Assembly: GCA_948567375.1 (NCBI GenBank)
Contig: OX419757.1
Span: 27,094,001-27,158,000 of the forward strand
DNA from: Lunularia cruciata
Lineage: Eukaryota > Streptophyta > Marchantiopsida > Lunulariales > Lunulariaceae
DNA length: 64,000 bases
Direction of reading: 5' to 3'
Under the pieces are notes generated by a model, which saw only the letters and a list, made by a program, of their open reading frames with translations, did no database searches and was not told where the DNA came from. Positions within the stretch are counted from its first letter, which is position 1; each line of letters opens with the position of its first letter. Positions 8,322 to 20,596 of the stretch are shown here, one piece after another. The position numbers and the translations under genes are program-made.

Positions 8322-10416
8322 AGGAGTTTGTTCCAAGCAAAAGGTGAAGTGTGAAGCGGGGCCAAGTAAGGTAAGAGAGGAGGAGGATGGAAGTTTGGGG
8401 AGTGAAGCATCATTCCTATAAGGCAACTACAACTTAGAAGGTGAGTATCGAGAGAAGAAGAGGCAAAGAAGGAGCCAAGTCTACAAGTTGAGGTAACCCC
8501 AAGTGAAGGAGTGGAGTATCTCCGGGAGGTTGTGTGCCCATTATTAGTAAAGTTGGAGCTTAGGAAGAAGGAGATGCAGGCAAAGTGTCTAGAGGTGAAG
8601 ATTGTGTTGCAGTTGTTAGCATGATAGGAAGAAGAGAACTCGGAATTGAAGAAGAGTATAACCCAAGGTGAGGAGGAAAGGGAAGTACTACGAGTAGATG
8701 CTGTAGTACAGAATCAAGTGATTGAGAACTTGAGGAGAGAAGCAACGAATTGGGAGGAACTGATAGAGTAGAACTTCATAGCAAGGGAAAGACAAATTGC
8801 TGAATATGAAATCTTGAAGCAACAGTTTGCTGATTCAAGACTAGAAATTATCCATGCTATGGCGAGAGTAGTAGAGAAAGAGCAAGAGCTTGATAGGGTG
8901 ATGGAGAGTGTAGAGGAGAAGAAGCAGTTGTGGCAACAAGAGTTGACAGTGAGGTATAGAGAAGAAGAAAGGTTGAGAGAGTTACTTTGCAATCAGGAGG
9001 AAAAGATTGTGCACAAAGAGAAGGAGAAGGAAGATGTGAAAGCCAAGTTCAAAGTAGAATTGGCAATGTACAGAGAAGATTGGCTTGCAGATCAAGAATG
9101 GGAGAGGAAAATGAGATTGGAACCATTAAAGGAGATTGTGATCAAGATGAATGCGATGCTAAGTACATTGAAGAGACGAGGCTGCACGAGTTGAAGTTGT
9201 TGGTGCAGGAGACGAGGAGGAGAAATGCAAAGGACAAAGACTTGAATGCTTTACTGATCAGTCTAAGAACTCGTGTAGATAGGAAGATATTGGAAGTAGA
9301 AGACAATATCACAATCAGATTAGACTTAGTCAAATTAGAAATAGATAAACTTCGGAAGGATGTCAAAGCAAAACCCGAAGTAGATAACATAGGAGTGCAT
9401 AGCAGATGTCTTTGGAGTTACCATTGGAGACATTGGAGAAGAGTGGGTTGGGAGATAAGGAGTTAGATAGATTACCTGCTAGTGGAATTTCAGATCAAGA
9501 AAGAGAATTGTTAGATTTGGTAGAGGAAGTAGGAGTTGTGAAACCCGAGGATAAAGTAGTAAGTGAAGTTACTTCAGGATCGGGTTTGAAAGCCAAGGAA
9601 GAAGTAGACATTGGATTGGATAGTAACAGATTTGAGATCTGAAGAGGCAGATATGAAGAGGTGCATTGTCATTTTGGATCTACAGGTTTGTAGAGTTGTT
9701 AGGAAATGGTATTTTTGTTAGAACTATCAATTGCTTCACTATTTAAGAGTGGCATTTGCAGGAAATTGTTGTTCAGTGCTCATTATTTCTGAGAATAGAT
9801 AAAGCAAAGTGTTGTGAAATAGTGCTTGTTGCTTGAGCTTGATTCCAAGTATCAACTCTGTGGCTGTAATTGTGAGTGTGTAGAGAAATTCGAAGTGCAA
9901 GTCAGTGTGCTTGTTGGATGTTGGATTCCACAACCTTGATCTTCATTCTATGTGTTTGATCCTGAGTGAAGTGCAATCGGAGCAATGCCTTGACAGATCT
10001 GAGAGGAATTGTAGTGTAGGTAGTATTCTGCATTTGTGAGTGCAGCATAGTGTTGATGTGAAGCAATTTTGATTGAGGAAGTTGTGCCTTTAGTGGAGGG
10101 GTAAAATGCAATTCTAAGGCAAAGTTGTTTTGCAGTGAAGTGCCATTTTTGGGAGAGCCTGAATCATCACAATCAAGATTGTTTGAAAAGAATTGAAGGT
10201 GTTGTGATTAAGGAGTGTGAATTTGGGGCAAGACTACAAATCAGTGCTTGTTACTCTCTTCTGGGTGTGGTTTCTACTTGAGAGATTAAAGACAAAGTCA
10301 AGAAGAACTGAAATTGTTACTTTGCTTTGTATTTGACCAATTCTGACTAGTATCTTTGCGGGAACAAACTTTACTTACCTGATTACCGCAAAAGTGATAT
10401 TTGTCGGGTTGTCACA
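8322..10416 (+). mobile_element. B1: 5'-truncated family B unit
   Basis: It is homologous to the 3' half of B2 (21870-23987) and ends at the same GGGTTGTCACA terminus; the flank to the right is unrelated (AAAATCCC). The left end is fused to M1 at a CAGAG microhomology, so the first ~1.7 kb of the unit is missing. It holds the C-terminal part of the B protein, the CTATTTAAGAG TATA-like motif (9739-9749) and about 670 bp of non-coding 3' sequence. Confidence 0.85.
8326..9642 (+). pseudogene. B1 coiled-coil protein, C-terminal part
   Basis: This is the C-terminal half of the family B protein. It begins near the KVKCEAGPSK segment, whose upstream CxxC has become CSKQK-like. A long charged helix follows with heptad-like leucines and many Glu/Lys/Arg (for example QFADSRLEIIHAMARVVEKE at about 8820), then HELKLLVQETRRR at about 9185 and the acidic tail ending near 9642. 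Frames change near 9190 and 9400. The function is unknown; see B2 for the complete layout. Confidence 0.7.
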
Positions 10417-11439
10417 AAAATCCCTAAACATCACTTTTAGTCTTATGATATAATGGATTCATACTTACATGTCAAAAGGAAGACAATTTGGTATATTCAA
10501 ATCTATTATATCATAACAAAATGTAGATTGTTGAATCCCACTCTCTATTGTATATCATCACAAGTAGAATCATCATGTTTGGTGAATTTATCACTATGTC
10601 TATGAACTTTGCTCCAAAATGATAAACAAGGTATACTCTCACTTGCTCACACTAGGTGTACATAATCTTGACGTGGAATGGATTCAAAAACAAAAATCAA
10701 GGTGCAAGAAATTATCCTCCAAGTGTCTCCATCCTACCCTCTCTTTAAAACATCCCAAGGCTATCAATTGCACTATGTTTTCTCCCCTCAAAATTACTCA
10801 ATCTCAATAGCATGTGTTCCTCCAAGAGGGGTGATTCACTCTCTTGGACTAAAATACTTTCTCGTATACCATTATAATACTGCTAGGACAAGAGAACACC
10901 CAAGAGAAATACACAACTTCAACACTCAATACTCTAATGCCATAAAAGCGCACCTTGTCTTTATCATGTACAATGAGGATCTCCCAAAGGAAGCTTCACC
11001 CTTGGATCAAATACATGGATTGGTGACATATTAGCAAGCTTCACCCTTAGATTAGTTGCATGAATGGGTAACGTGTTGGTCCTACTCCTATATGGTTAGT
11101 CAAACAAGTTTTATCAGAGTGAACCTTTAGGGAATCTTCTTATAGGAAGCTCAAAATTGCATGGATGAGGTATTGTTGGAAAGCTCTTGAAAAGACAAAT
11201 AGTGGGGGGAGAAGCCATGCCTTTTCCTCATAAGGGAGGGGATTTCTCCAACTTTTGAGATCTAATTCATCCATTTAGGCCTCCAAAATTGGCTCTAAAT
11301 TTTGTTGGGTGTTTGTTGCTCTTGTCCTATTAGTAGAAGTATTCTTTTGGTGGCATTTCTATCTGATATACTTAGTCCAGCATATATAATATCATTCTAG
11401 ATGTTACCAAGCCAATTTTCATCTCTAGATAATACATCT
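10417..11439 (+). other. Non-coding AT-rich stretch
   Basis: No gene is recognisable. The open stretch at 10678-11034 has no family features. A 27-base segment at 11262-11288 is repeated in reverse complement with one mismatch at 58889-58915, linking this stretch to a repeat fragment inserted in A0. It is possibly the LTR or flank of the chromovirus whose integrase remnant follows. Confidence 0.5.
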
Positions 11440-12130
11440 AGCTACTAGTATCACACAACAAGAGAAGTTGGGAGAACAAGATCTTGCTCATAATTAATGA
11501 AGAAGGAACAAAAGCCTATATTTTCTTGCTTAGAATTATTGTAGGTAAACCGTATAGCTACTAGACAAGTATTCCAATCACTATGGTAAACATTGACAAA
11601 GGCATATAATATATCTTCAAAGTACAATTTGCTCTTTTTTTTGCCCATCAATTTGAGGATGATAGGTTGTAGATAAAGCAAGCTTTTGGGTGCCAAGGAG
11701 TTTGAAAAGAACTTGCAAAAATTTACCATTGAATCATGGATAACATCAAAGATGAAATATTTTTGCACCCCATGGTGTTTAAATATCATAGTGAAGAAGA
11801 TCTAGGCTAATTTTGGAGCATCTACAATATCCACGGCGGGTGCCTAGTGAATTTGCTTGGTAAGCGTATCAACAAACCTCACAATTTTTGTATAGTCTTG
11901 ATTTATCTTTGGCAAGGATGTGATGAAGTCTAGATTTACATGTTCTCATCACCTAAATGGAATTGAGAGTAGCTAGAGTAGTATGCCTGGCTTATCATTT
12001 TTGGGCTTGTTACATTGGCAACTCTCACAAGCTTTGAGCAGATGCTCAAACCTCTTGTGCTATATTTGGACACCACCATTGACATTTGTAGCAATGAATC
12101 ATTCTAACCTCATGTAAAGGACTGCCTTAT
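11440..12130 (-). pseudogene. Chromovirus-type Ty3/gypsy integrase remnant
   Basis: On the minus strand, reading leftwards, several integrase landmarks appear. CESCQCNKPK (about 12040) is the CX2C end of the zinc-binding region. LDFITSLPKI (about 11930) is the first catalytic Asp region, followed by RFVDTLTKQIH. YHSDWNTCLVAIRFTYNNSK (about 11560) is the conserved segment after the catalytic core. The wording is that of Del/Tekay chromoviruses rather than families A, M or C. Several stops and indels are present and no reverse transcriptase was found beside it. This is an old relic. Confidence 0.75.
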
Positions 12131-13071
12131 GGGAGGAAGGAACACTATGTTACAATTGTAGATGATAAAGAAATAGGAGCCTTGGGATTTTTGACTCCAA
12201 TTTAGTTTTCATGTTCCAACTTACTACTTGTACGACACTTTGAGAATTGTCTATCTTCTACAACCCAATGTTTGTAACAATGGTGCAAAAGGTATATTAT
12301 AGAACTCTAACAATAATAGTAGGTAGGAATTTGGTTAGGCTAATTGGAAGATAAGGAAGTTCTAAGGCAAAGTGACCTTTGATACAAATAACTTATCATC
12401 TTCAAGAGTACTCTAGACTATAATTAGAGTGAAAGTGACTTGTAATCATTTATATTTTTGTAGTATTTTTGTAGTATATTTTTGTACATCAATAGGGTAG
12501 CACTACACTCTTTAGGAATGCCTTTGCCCAAGAGGTTTAATACAAGACAATATATTGTCAATAGTGTGATACTCTTACCTCATTTTAATCCTATCCAACG
12601 TATATCCTCAAGGGATTAACCATCTTGTTTTAATATTACAAATTTGAACAAAACCGTGTTGTAACATTTTAGGCACCATTGCTGAGGATGCATTCATTGG
12701 ATTTCCTAGAAACTAGGAAGCATTGGGCAATGAATGTCATGAAGGAGACAAGTATCAAGAGGCATTTACACCCCTTGTGAATGGAGTTCCCTCATAAGGA
12801 ACAAGAGAAGAGAAGTTGAAGGATGCATTACCAAAGAGAGGAAAGGTCAAGATGAAGATTTTCCTCTTGAGAGAAGAAGAGTGAGAGAAGCTAAGCTTTC
12901 TTTATGACATCTATTGTTGGACTAGGAAATTTGGAAGTTAGGCTGAAGAATGTTGCAAACTACCTACTTACAATGTCTTTGATCTTGATAAGTATTCAAT
13001 TGACCTATAAGGAGAACAATGACTCAAAACTAAAAGAAGTTGCTACTCAATGAGAAGTAAAAACCACACAT
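12131..13071 (+). other. Non-coding stretch before A0
   Basis: I see no gene. It is AT-rich with no motif of the four families. Purine-rich text at 12780-12900 gives no convincing protein. Homology to family A gag begins at about 13072 (AGAAGCAAGGTGAGATATGA). Confidence 0.4.
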
Positions 13072-13371
13072 TAGAAGCAAGGTGAGATATGAGAAACCTT
13101 CTTCCAAGGTTGAAACTATCAAGATTGTAATATGTATGGCAGAGAGAGTTGGAAGGGGATGAGAGTGATTTGTGGTTAATGAGATTGTGCATCCTCCTCA
13201 GGTTATAAGTATGGTGGAACTTCCAATGCTTTGGTGGCAGGGGTTGCACCATAAGTAGAAGTTGCTCTAGTTCTTGCACCTCTACCAAAAGATCCACTTC
13301 AAACCATGACAAAACAACTTGTTGATCTCAATATCAATGTAGTGCAACTATAGGAGAAGAGAAGGTGGATC
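13072..13371 (+). pseudogene. A0 gag, left fragment
   Basis: It matches family A gag (35133-35430 in A4), including the VRYEKPSSKVE segment, with stops and indels. It breaks at GGATC, and the next gag bases are found at 57812 (TATCAAATGTAGGG). The two pieces form one gag interrupted by the 44-kb A3 insertion. GATC at 13368-13371 is the left target duplication. Confidence 0.85.
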
Positions 13372-14063
13372 TGTGAGCCATCTTGTCTCTCACTCAGGAT
13401 GAACCTCTAATGGCTATTATGGTAGCACTACATGGACTAAGAAGGCAAGGAACCCCAACTCCATCATACTACTCCAAGGCTAACACTCCAATACTCATGA
13501 CATTGCTCACTAGAGAACTCAATGAGAGAGAGATAGTTGCAAATGAAAGGATGATGAGAACCTCCTCACCCCTAGTTTATAAGCTTGTGAAATAGTTACA
13601 CACCAAAGTCATTAATTATTGGAGCAACTCAAGTTACTAGGCTAAAAGTCAAGTAAAGTCAAAAAGTATAAAGGAATATCCATCCGCAAGGGCATATTCC
13701 ACTAAGCATATGATCTTATCTTGACCCAACCACTAAGTCAAGGAGTCCTTCACATGGGCTATCCTTGGACTATAGAAGAATCCAAAACAAAAAGGATTGT
13801 GAGCCCAAGATTTGTCAACTCTTTCCTCAAAGCCAAACACCTAAGAATAATACCAAGTCAACACACTAAAATCCAAAATAATGGTGCTCATCTTTTCTAT
13901 TTCCTCTAAAATAAGGTCCTAACTATCTTAGCTATGACTAACCTTAGCTAATCATGACTAGTGTAGACCCATCTTTTATCTCTATATAAATAATATCTCT
14001 CAAGAATTTGTAATACTAAGCTAAATATCATAATACCACACACATGCATAAATGGATGTTACA
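13372..14063 (-). repeat. Family A LTR (3' LTR of A3)
   Basis: A full-length LTR, TGTGAGCC... to ...GATGTTACA on the plus strand. The minus-strand polypurine tract and integrase tail of A3 adjoin it on the right, so it is the 3' LTR of that element. Confidence 0.9.
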
Positions 14064-14382
14064 TTTATTCCCAAACTAAGTTTTCACTTTGTCCTCAAAG
14101 TGAAGGTCTCTCTACCTTCTATGATGCATCTTCAACTTATCATGGTTAATCCTATCAAAGTGTCTACCTCCCAACTCCTTGAGATCAGAGGTTTGATTGC
14201 CCCACACCTTCTCTACTATGGAAGGACTCAAAAACTTGTTTTGCACTCTCTTGAATCAAATGGAATCAAACAACATTACCCAATCACCTTATTTGAAAGG
14301 CTCCACCTTCTTCTTGCCTTACCACTTATCATAGCTCTCCTTTTGTTTCCTTTGGGCTTAGTCCACTCAAACCATACCTACA
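14064..14382 (-). pseudogene. A3 integrase C-terminus and polypurine tract
   Basis: Reverse complement of the last ~320 bases of family A coding sequence (compare 19225-19550): the Lys/Glu-rich tail, the KLKMYHRR end, and the downstream purine tract against the LTR. It is cut at about 14382, where the truncated 5' LTR of A2 begins. About 108 bases of A3 integrase are missing between here and 24034. Confidence 0.85.
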
Positions 14383-14626
14383 TAAGTAACTTTTGTGTGT
14401 AACTATTTCACAAGTATATAAGCAAGGGGTGACGAGATACTCATCATCCTTTCATTTGCAAGTATCTCTCTCTCATTGAGTTCTCTAGTGAGCAATGTCT
14501 TGAGTCTTGGAGTGTTAGCCTTGGAGGAGTATGATGGAGTTGGGGTTCCTTGCCTTCTTAGTCCATGGTGCGCTTCCATAATAGCCATCAGAGGTTCATC
14601 CTGAGTGAGAGACAGGCCAGCTCACA
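14383..14626 (+). repeat. Truncated 5' LTR of A2
   Basis: Only the last ~240 bp of the LTR remain, from just upstream of the TATA box to CTCACA. The primer-binding site TGGTTCCGTTGCCAAGAC follows at 14631-14648 after a TTTT spacer. Confidence 0.9.
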
Positions 14627-14630
14627 TTTT

Positions 14631-14648
14631 TGGTTCCGTTGCCAAGAC
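14631..14648 (+). promoter_or_regulatory. Primer-binding site of A2
   Basis: TGGTTCCGTTGCCAAGAC, four bases after the LTR end as in A1. A4 has the same site in decayed form at 33127-33144. It resembles the complement of a tRNA-Asp 3' end. Confidence 0.7.
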
Positions 14649-15485
14649 CTCTCTAGAAGGCAAGATAATATTTTGCTTTCAATTCTACATTAGGCAGAAG
14701 GAGACAATGAGAGCTCACTTGGAGAGAACATTAGGAGAGGAGAGGGCTGAACTTATGTAAGAGAACCAAGATCCATTTTTTTACCCTGTAGTTCATTATG
14801 ATATCTTTGAGTTGATTTTGTACATCTTGTACACATGAGAGGAATTGGAGAAATTGTGTGAGGTGGATTGTAGATTTTGGGGATTAAGGTGATTTTGGGT
14901 AAAATCTCAAGTTTGAGATCTGGACTTGAAGTTTCTACACATGATAGCTTGGATTATTTTTCAATTAGCACACTTGAAATTATTGTGAGAGCTACTATGC
15001 ACATTGGGCTAGAAATTTTCAAAGTTGAAAGGGTAAAGTGCTCCCGCAACTGCATGCTCTTTGGAAAATTGTATAGAGTCTGCCATTTCTTCAATGTTTA
15101 GTGAATTGTCATGAGAATTTTGAAGAAAATTCAGTGCATTGAAGTCTACTTGCTACCACAAAAATTAGAGAGAGATCATTCTTGCGCATGGAGTTATGAG
15201 TTTTTGAAGTGAAGGGGGTGGTTTTCAGACCAAATCTGAAATATGTGTGCTAAATAGAAAGGTGTCTAGGCCAAATGGCTCTATCAAAAGATCTGAAATT
15301 TTGTAAGGATAGACACCTTGGAGTTTTCATCAAGTGTGAAAAATTTCAAAATACTGCCATGTACACGTTAGGAGATTTGAGTGATATTGTGAGGAAGGGT
15401 CAATTCTGCAGAGTAGAGATCTCATGCATGTGGAGTTTGAGAGCAACAAAAACCATGTTTGAGTGTTTAGATTCATCTTGGGAAC
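14649..15485 (+). other. Leader of A2
   Basis: A long leader homologous to 33145-33980 in A4 and, in reverse, to 29980-30406 in A3. It contains degraded short open stretches (for example 15275-15508) conserved at low level between copies, but no recognisable domain. Confidence 0.6.
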
Positions 15486-15962
15486 ATGGAGGGTCATCAA
15501 GAGTGTAAATTGAGATTATGCAAGGTTCTCCAAAGCTTTGAGGTGATTTTAGGGGTGGATTTGAGGAAAAGAGAGTTTACAATAGAATTTGAAGAGAGTG
15601 TTGAGAGGATCCAAAAACCTACACCACTTGGAGGAAAGAGTGAGTCTAAGTGCTTTCTATGTAGAGAGTAGTGACATAAGGCAATTTCATGTCCATTGAC
15701 CTTTGAGAGCAAGAGATTGAGGGAAAAGAGAGGCTTACTTGACTTGGGTTTGCATGTTGGACCTTCTTCACCAAGATTGGGAGGGAGAAGATCTATGACC
15801 AAGGAGTTGTGTGAGGTTTATGGAGTGGAAGGACTTCCAAAAGGACATGAGTGTAGTGGAGTAAAAGCACTTTTGGAGACTTTGGTGAAGGATCTTGGAG
15901 AGAGTCTTAGTAAAGCTACAGAAATACTACCACCTTCATCAGCTAGTTCTCAAGATACGTGA
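15486..15962 (+). pseudogene. A2 extra ORF before gag (zinc-knuckle protein)
   Basis: About 159 codons from ATG at 15486 to the TGA after SSASSQDT. It contains VDLRKREFTIEFEESVERI, then the start of a zinc knuckle (CFLC) broken by two stops at 15669-15674, where A4 reads CFLSGEKGH. A second Cys/His cluster resembles CEVCGVEGLPKGHEC (first Cys kept, second changed to Tyr here). The tail is LLETLVKDLGESL. Equivalent ORFs sit at the same position in A4 (33981-34454) and A3 (29456-30010), so it belongs to the family. The strand-then-knuckle layout faintly recalls plant DUF4283/zf-CCHC proteins; the function is unknown. Confidence 0.65.
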
Positions 15963-16098
15963 TGGAGATAATCTTTCAACTTATGGATAAACTATCCATG
16001 AGGGTTTGATTAATATGCACTCTAGGTTTTGATGTTGCTATAGAAATCTTGCAGCAACCTGAACCTTTTGTGTTCCGTAGGGTGGATTACTCTCAAAG
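15963..16098 (+). other. Spacer and gag deletion point in A2
   Basis: Sequence after the extra ORF matches A4 up to GGATTACTCTCAAA (about 16097) and then jumps straight to the protease region. About 1.5 kb containing all of gag (compare 34600-36100 in A4) is missing. Confidence 0.75.
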
Positions 16099-18612
16099 CC
16101 AACACCATGGGAGGCTTGTGAATATGCCTCCAAGATTGATGTGAGAGTGAATGGTCACAACATCAAGGATGCATTGGTTGATGGAGGATCAGCAGTAAAT
16201 GCCATGTCAGAAAGGTTGATGAAGAAGTTAGGTATGATACCCTCAAGACCTTCAACATTTGTTGTGAGCATGGCAAAGAGGCAACAAGTTTGACTAGTAG
16301 GGGTGATGGATAAAGTGGTAATTTCAGTTATGGGAGTTCAAAATCTCATGACTTTCCAAGTCTTGAAGGATTCAAGCTATGACTTACTTCTTGGGAGGCC
16401 ATGGTTGAGAGCAGCACGCACAACTGATCGATGACACAAAGGGTACTTGACGATAGGGCCATCAAACCATAGAGTCACAGTTCATGTGACTAACACCACC
16501 GGCACTTCACATTCAAATACACCATCTTTTGATTATTGGGAATCAGATTCTGAAGAAGGAGCTTCAGGTGTGGACACAAGCATGGAAGAGGAGACCTCCA
16601 CGGAGGAGGATGAATCTGAATCTGATTCAGATGTGTATCCTTTGTGTGCTATGGATTTTGCACCTAAGCCAAAGGTTTTGAAGGACCCAGATAAATCACC
16701 ATTGATACTTGAGGAGGTAGAGAGAAGGTTAGCTACCCTCAAGTATAGCCGAAATGTTACCAAGGAGGAGAAGGTGAGATTTGAGGAGATTTTCCACAAG
16801 GTCATCCATGTGTTTGCTTTCAATTACAAGGATTTGAAGGAAGTCACCTTGGAGGAGCACAAGATAGAGGTGGAGTCACATGCAAGACCAATCTGCCAAA
16901 AACAACGTCGCATTAGCCCACTAATATCTTTGGTTGTGAAGGAGGAGATTGATAAGCTCAAGGAGGCTGGATTTATCTTTGAGGTAGAGAATTCAGAATG
17001 GGTGTCTCCAATTGTCATTGTAAAGAAAAAGAATGGCAAGCTTTGAGTATGTGTGGATTACAAGAAGCTCAATGTTGTTACCAAGAAGGACTACTTCCCA
17101 TTGCCATTCATTGATGAGATCTTGGAGGAGGTTGCAGGTCATGAGAGGTACAATTTTGGAGATGGTTATAGTGGATATAACCAAATCAAGATTGCACCAG
17201 AGCATCAACAACTCACCACATTCACCACACCTTGGGGAACTTACGCTTTCAAGGTCATGCCTTTTGGGCTTTGCAATGCTCTAGCCACATTCCAACGGTT
17301 CATGAACAAGGTATTTGAACCTTTCATTGGGAAATTTGTGAGAGACTTCATTGATGACTTTTGTGTCTATGGGAGCAAGGAGGAGCACTTTGAGCACCTA
17401 ATCAAGGTCTTGCAACGCTTGGATGAGGCAAATGCATCACTCAACCCAAAGAAGTGAATTGTTGGATGTGAAGAAGGTCTACTTTTGGGGCACATCATCT
17501 CCTAGGATGGAATAGCAATTGATCTTCAGAAGGTGAGGAAAATCTCAGACCTTCCATTCCCTTCAAGCTTGACAAAGTTATGCCAATTCTTGGGGATGGT
17601 TGGATACTATAGGAGGTTCATCTTCTCATTTTCCAACAAGGCTTATGCATTGACCATCTACATGAAGAAGGGTGTAGATTACATGGTGATTTTGGAAGAC
17701 AAGGAGGCTCTCAAAGCTTTTGAGGAGCTCAAGCAATCCCTTGTTGTAGCTCCAATTCTTGCTAAACCTGATTGGAGTAAGCCTTTCATCCTCTACACTG
17801 ATGCTTCGAATGTAGCTATAGGATACACTCTTAGTCAATTACACCAAGATGGGCATGATCATCCAATAGCTAATGTTAGTAGGCAGATGGTTTCAGCAGA
17901 GAAAAGCTACTCTATCACGGAGAGAGAAGGGTTGGCAGTGATCTTTGGTCTCAAGAAGTTCAGACCCTACTTGATGGGAGGGAGAGCCACCATTGTCACG
18001 GATCACAAGGCTTTGATGTACATCTTCAACAAGCCTTATGTTGAAGAGAGACTAGCAAGGTGGATGATACTCTTGTCTGAGTATGACCACACCATTGAGG
18101 AGAGGCCAGGAAAGAAACATGCAAATGCTGATTTGTTATCTAGAGCCTATGATCATGATGGAGATGAGCCAGTGGATGATTTCTTCTTGGATGAGGAGCT
18201 TATGACAATCTCAGTCACTCAAGAGGTTCCAATGGAGTACAAGGACATTGTGGATTTTGTGACAAGAGGTAACTATCCAGAAGGGATGCATGCTAGGGAG
18301 AGGAAGACCCTTGCAGCAAGATCTAGACCTTACACAATGGTTGAGGATATTCTTTTTCACCAAGGAGCAGATGGTCTACTTCGAAGAGTAGTGGGTAAGG
18401 ACAATTCTATCCTACTCATAAAGGACTTTCATGAAGGTTTAGTATGTGGAGGACACTTTGCAAGAAAGGTGACTGCTTACAAGATTCTAGATGCAGGTTA
18501 CCGTTGGAGAGGGATTTTCAAGGATTGTCTTGATTATTGCAAAACTTGTCATGTTTGTCAAGCTTTTGCTAGAAAGTCTATATCCACTCCACCACTTAGA
18601 TCAATTCCATAA
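16099..18612 (+). pseudogene. pol: A2 protease, reverse transcriptase, RNase H and start of integrase
   Basis: One frame with a few stops. Protease: ALVDGGSAVNAMSE with active-site Asp at 16180-16182 (D-G-G-S variant), ending in SYDLLLGRPWLRAA. An acidic linker follows (16540-16640), then the reverse transcriptase with KLNVVTKKDYFPLPFIDEIL, DGYSGYNQIKIAPEHQ, MPFGLCNALATFQRFMN and FIDDFCVYGS (FIDD 17347-17358). RNase H shows FILYTDASNVA and TDHKALMYIFN. Integrase starts with GGHFARK and CKTCHVCQAF. Stops are at 17044 and 17455. The F-I-D-D-F-x-V-Y-G box and PLPFID/PFGLCNAPATFQR wording place it with Athila-type elements. Confidence 0.92.
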
Positions 18613-19502
18613 TTAGGACCTTTTGAGAAGTGCGGAATTGATTTTGTAGGTCCTCTAATAGAACCCCAAAGAACAATTGGTACATTGTGGTACTTACTGA
18701 TTACTTTACCAAGTGGGTTGAGGCTAGACCATTGAGGGACAAGAATGAAGATGAAGTAGGTAGATTTCTTTATGAACGCATTATCACTAGGTTTGGATGC
18801 CCTTTGGAGTTGGTTTCTGAAAGAGGAGGAGAGTTTATAGGGAGCGTTACTACAGCCATGCTATGACATTTCTCTATCACAAATAGAGTAACTACATCCT
18901 ATAAGCCGAATTCCAATGGCTTGGCAGAGAGAACCAATCAGACCTTGTGCATGATGTTGGCCAAAGATGCAAAAATGGAGGGGGCTAAACATCATTGGGA
19001 CAAGAGGATTCATGCAATTTTGTGGGAGTATAGGACAACCATGAAGACTTCCACCGGATATTCTCCATTTCAATTGGTATATGGTATTGAGTCTACCTTA
19101 CCTATTCACTTTGATCTTCCTACCTTCCTAAGCATTCATAGGAGATTGAAGAAAGCACAAGGAGGTGATGCAAAAAAGTCAAGGAAGGATCAACTCATGG
19201 AGTTGGAAGAGGCAAGAGCAGTTGCTATGGTTCGAGTGGAGCAAGCCCAAAGGAAACAAAAGGAGAGCTATGACAAGAGGCAAGGCAAGAAGAAGGTGGA
19301 GCCTTTCAAAGAAGGTGATGAGGTAATGTTGTTTGATTCCATTCGATTCAAGAGAGTGCAAAAGAAGTTTTTGCCTAAGTACTTTGGACCTTTCATAATG
19401 GAGAAGGTGTGGGGCAATTACACATATGATCTCAAGGAGTTGGGAGGAAGACACTTTGATAGGATTAACCATGATAAGTTGAAGATGTACCATAGAAGGT
19501 AG
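18613..19502 (+). pseudogene. A2 integrase core and C-terminus
   Basis: It continues the integrase after a frameshift near 18620-18660. The core shows GIDFVGP (first Asp), LVSERGGEFIG (second catalytic Asp replaced by Glu) and GLAERTNQ (catalytic Glu). Then come WDKRIHAILWEYRTT and TGYSPFQLVYG. The tail from 19140 is rich in Lys/Glu and ends LKMYHRR at 19500. The loss of the second Asp would inactivate the enzyme even without the stops. Confidence 0.88.
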
Positions 19503-19538
19503 AGAGACCTTCACTTTGAGGACAAAGTGAAAACTTAG

Positions 19539-19550
19539 TTCGGGGGTAAA
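19539..19550 (+). promoter_or_regulatory. Polypurine tract of A2
   Basis: TTCGGGGGTAAA directly precedes the TGTAAC start of the 3' LTR. The same tract lies before the A4 3' LTR at 38459-38470. Confidence 0.75.
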
Positions 19551-20202
19551 TGTAACAACCATTTATGCATGTGTGTGGTATTGTGATATTTAGCTTGGTA
19601 TTACAAGTACTTGAGAGATTTTATTTATATAGAGATTAAGGATGGTTCTACATTAGTCATGATTAGCTAAAGTTAGTCATATCTAAGATAGAGAGGACCT
19701 TACTTTAGAGGAAGTTGAAAAGATGAGCACCACTATTTTGGATTTTAGTGTGTTTACTTGGTATTATTCCTAGGTGTTTTGCTTTGAGGAAAGAGTTGAG
19801 AACTCTTGGGCCTGCAAACCTTTTTGTTTTGGATTCTTCTTTAGTCCAAGGATAGCCCATGTGAAGGAATCCTTGATTTAGTGGTTGGGTCAAGAAAAGA
19901 CCACATGCTTAGGGGAATATGCCCATGTGAATGGATATTCCTTTCTACTTTTTTGACTTTACTTGACTTTTAGCCTAGTAACTTGAGTTACTCCAGTAAT
20001 TAGTAACTTTGGTGTGTAACTATTTCACAAGTATATAAACAAGGGGTGAGGAGGTACTCATCATCCTTTCATTTGCAAGTATCTCTCTCTCATTGAGTTC
20101 TCTAGTGAGCAATGTCTTGAGTCTTGGAGTGTTAGCCTTGGAGGAGTATGATGGAGTTGGGGTTCCTTGCCTTCTTAGTCCATGGTGCGCTACCATAATA
20201 GC
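19551..20202 (+). repeat. 3' LTR of A2, left part
   Basis: LTR from TGTAACAACC to the point where B2 is inserted. ATAGC at 20198-20202 is the left copy of the B2 target duplication. Confidence 0.93.
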
Positions 20203-20588
20203 TATGGTGCCCACATTTGTTTTTTTTTTTTAAATAGCAAAGAAGAAGTGTATAGAGAAGTCGGATTGCGCTTGTATGGTCGAAGAAGGCAAAGAAAAGA
20301 GTCTTTGGGATAAAACCCAAAGTAAAGTGACTTCGGGTCATAAGGTGAAGTACTTGGAAATGCCCTGTCATCATACAACCCAAAGTAAGGAATCTTTGTA
20401 TTGGAGAGAGTTCAACCTAAGACAAGGACAGTCTAACAACCTTTAATCGGAGCAAGAAATTCAAGAACGGACCATTTAAAACTGGCGGCCCATACGCGTG
20501 AAGTACGATTGATAGTAACAAGCGCATGCAAGAGGTGGGATTTCTCAGTAGAAACTCGAATTGAAGAGAGACAAAGAAAGCACAACTC

Positions 20589-20596
20589 TATAAAAA
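20589..20596 (+). promoter_or_regulatory. TATA-like box before the B2 ORF
   Basis: TATAAAAA within CTCTATAAAAATCGG, about 160 bp before the conserved ATG at 20754. It may drive the B protein. This is inference from sequence alone. Confidence 0.4.

Noticed and set aside
10678-11034. A 118-codon frame in the non-coding stretch.
   Set aside because: No motif, no homologue in the window, biased AT composition; it looks like chance.
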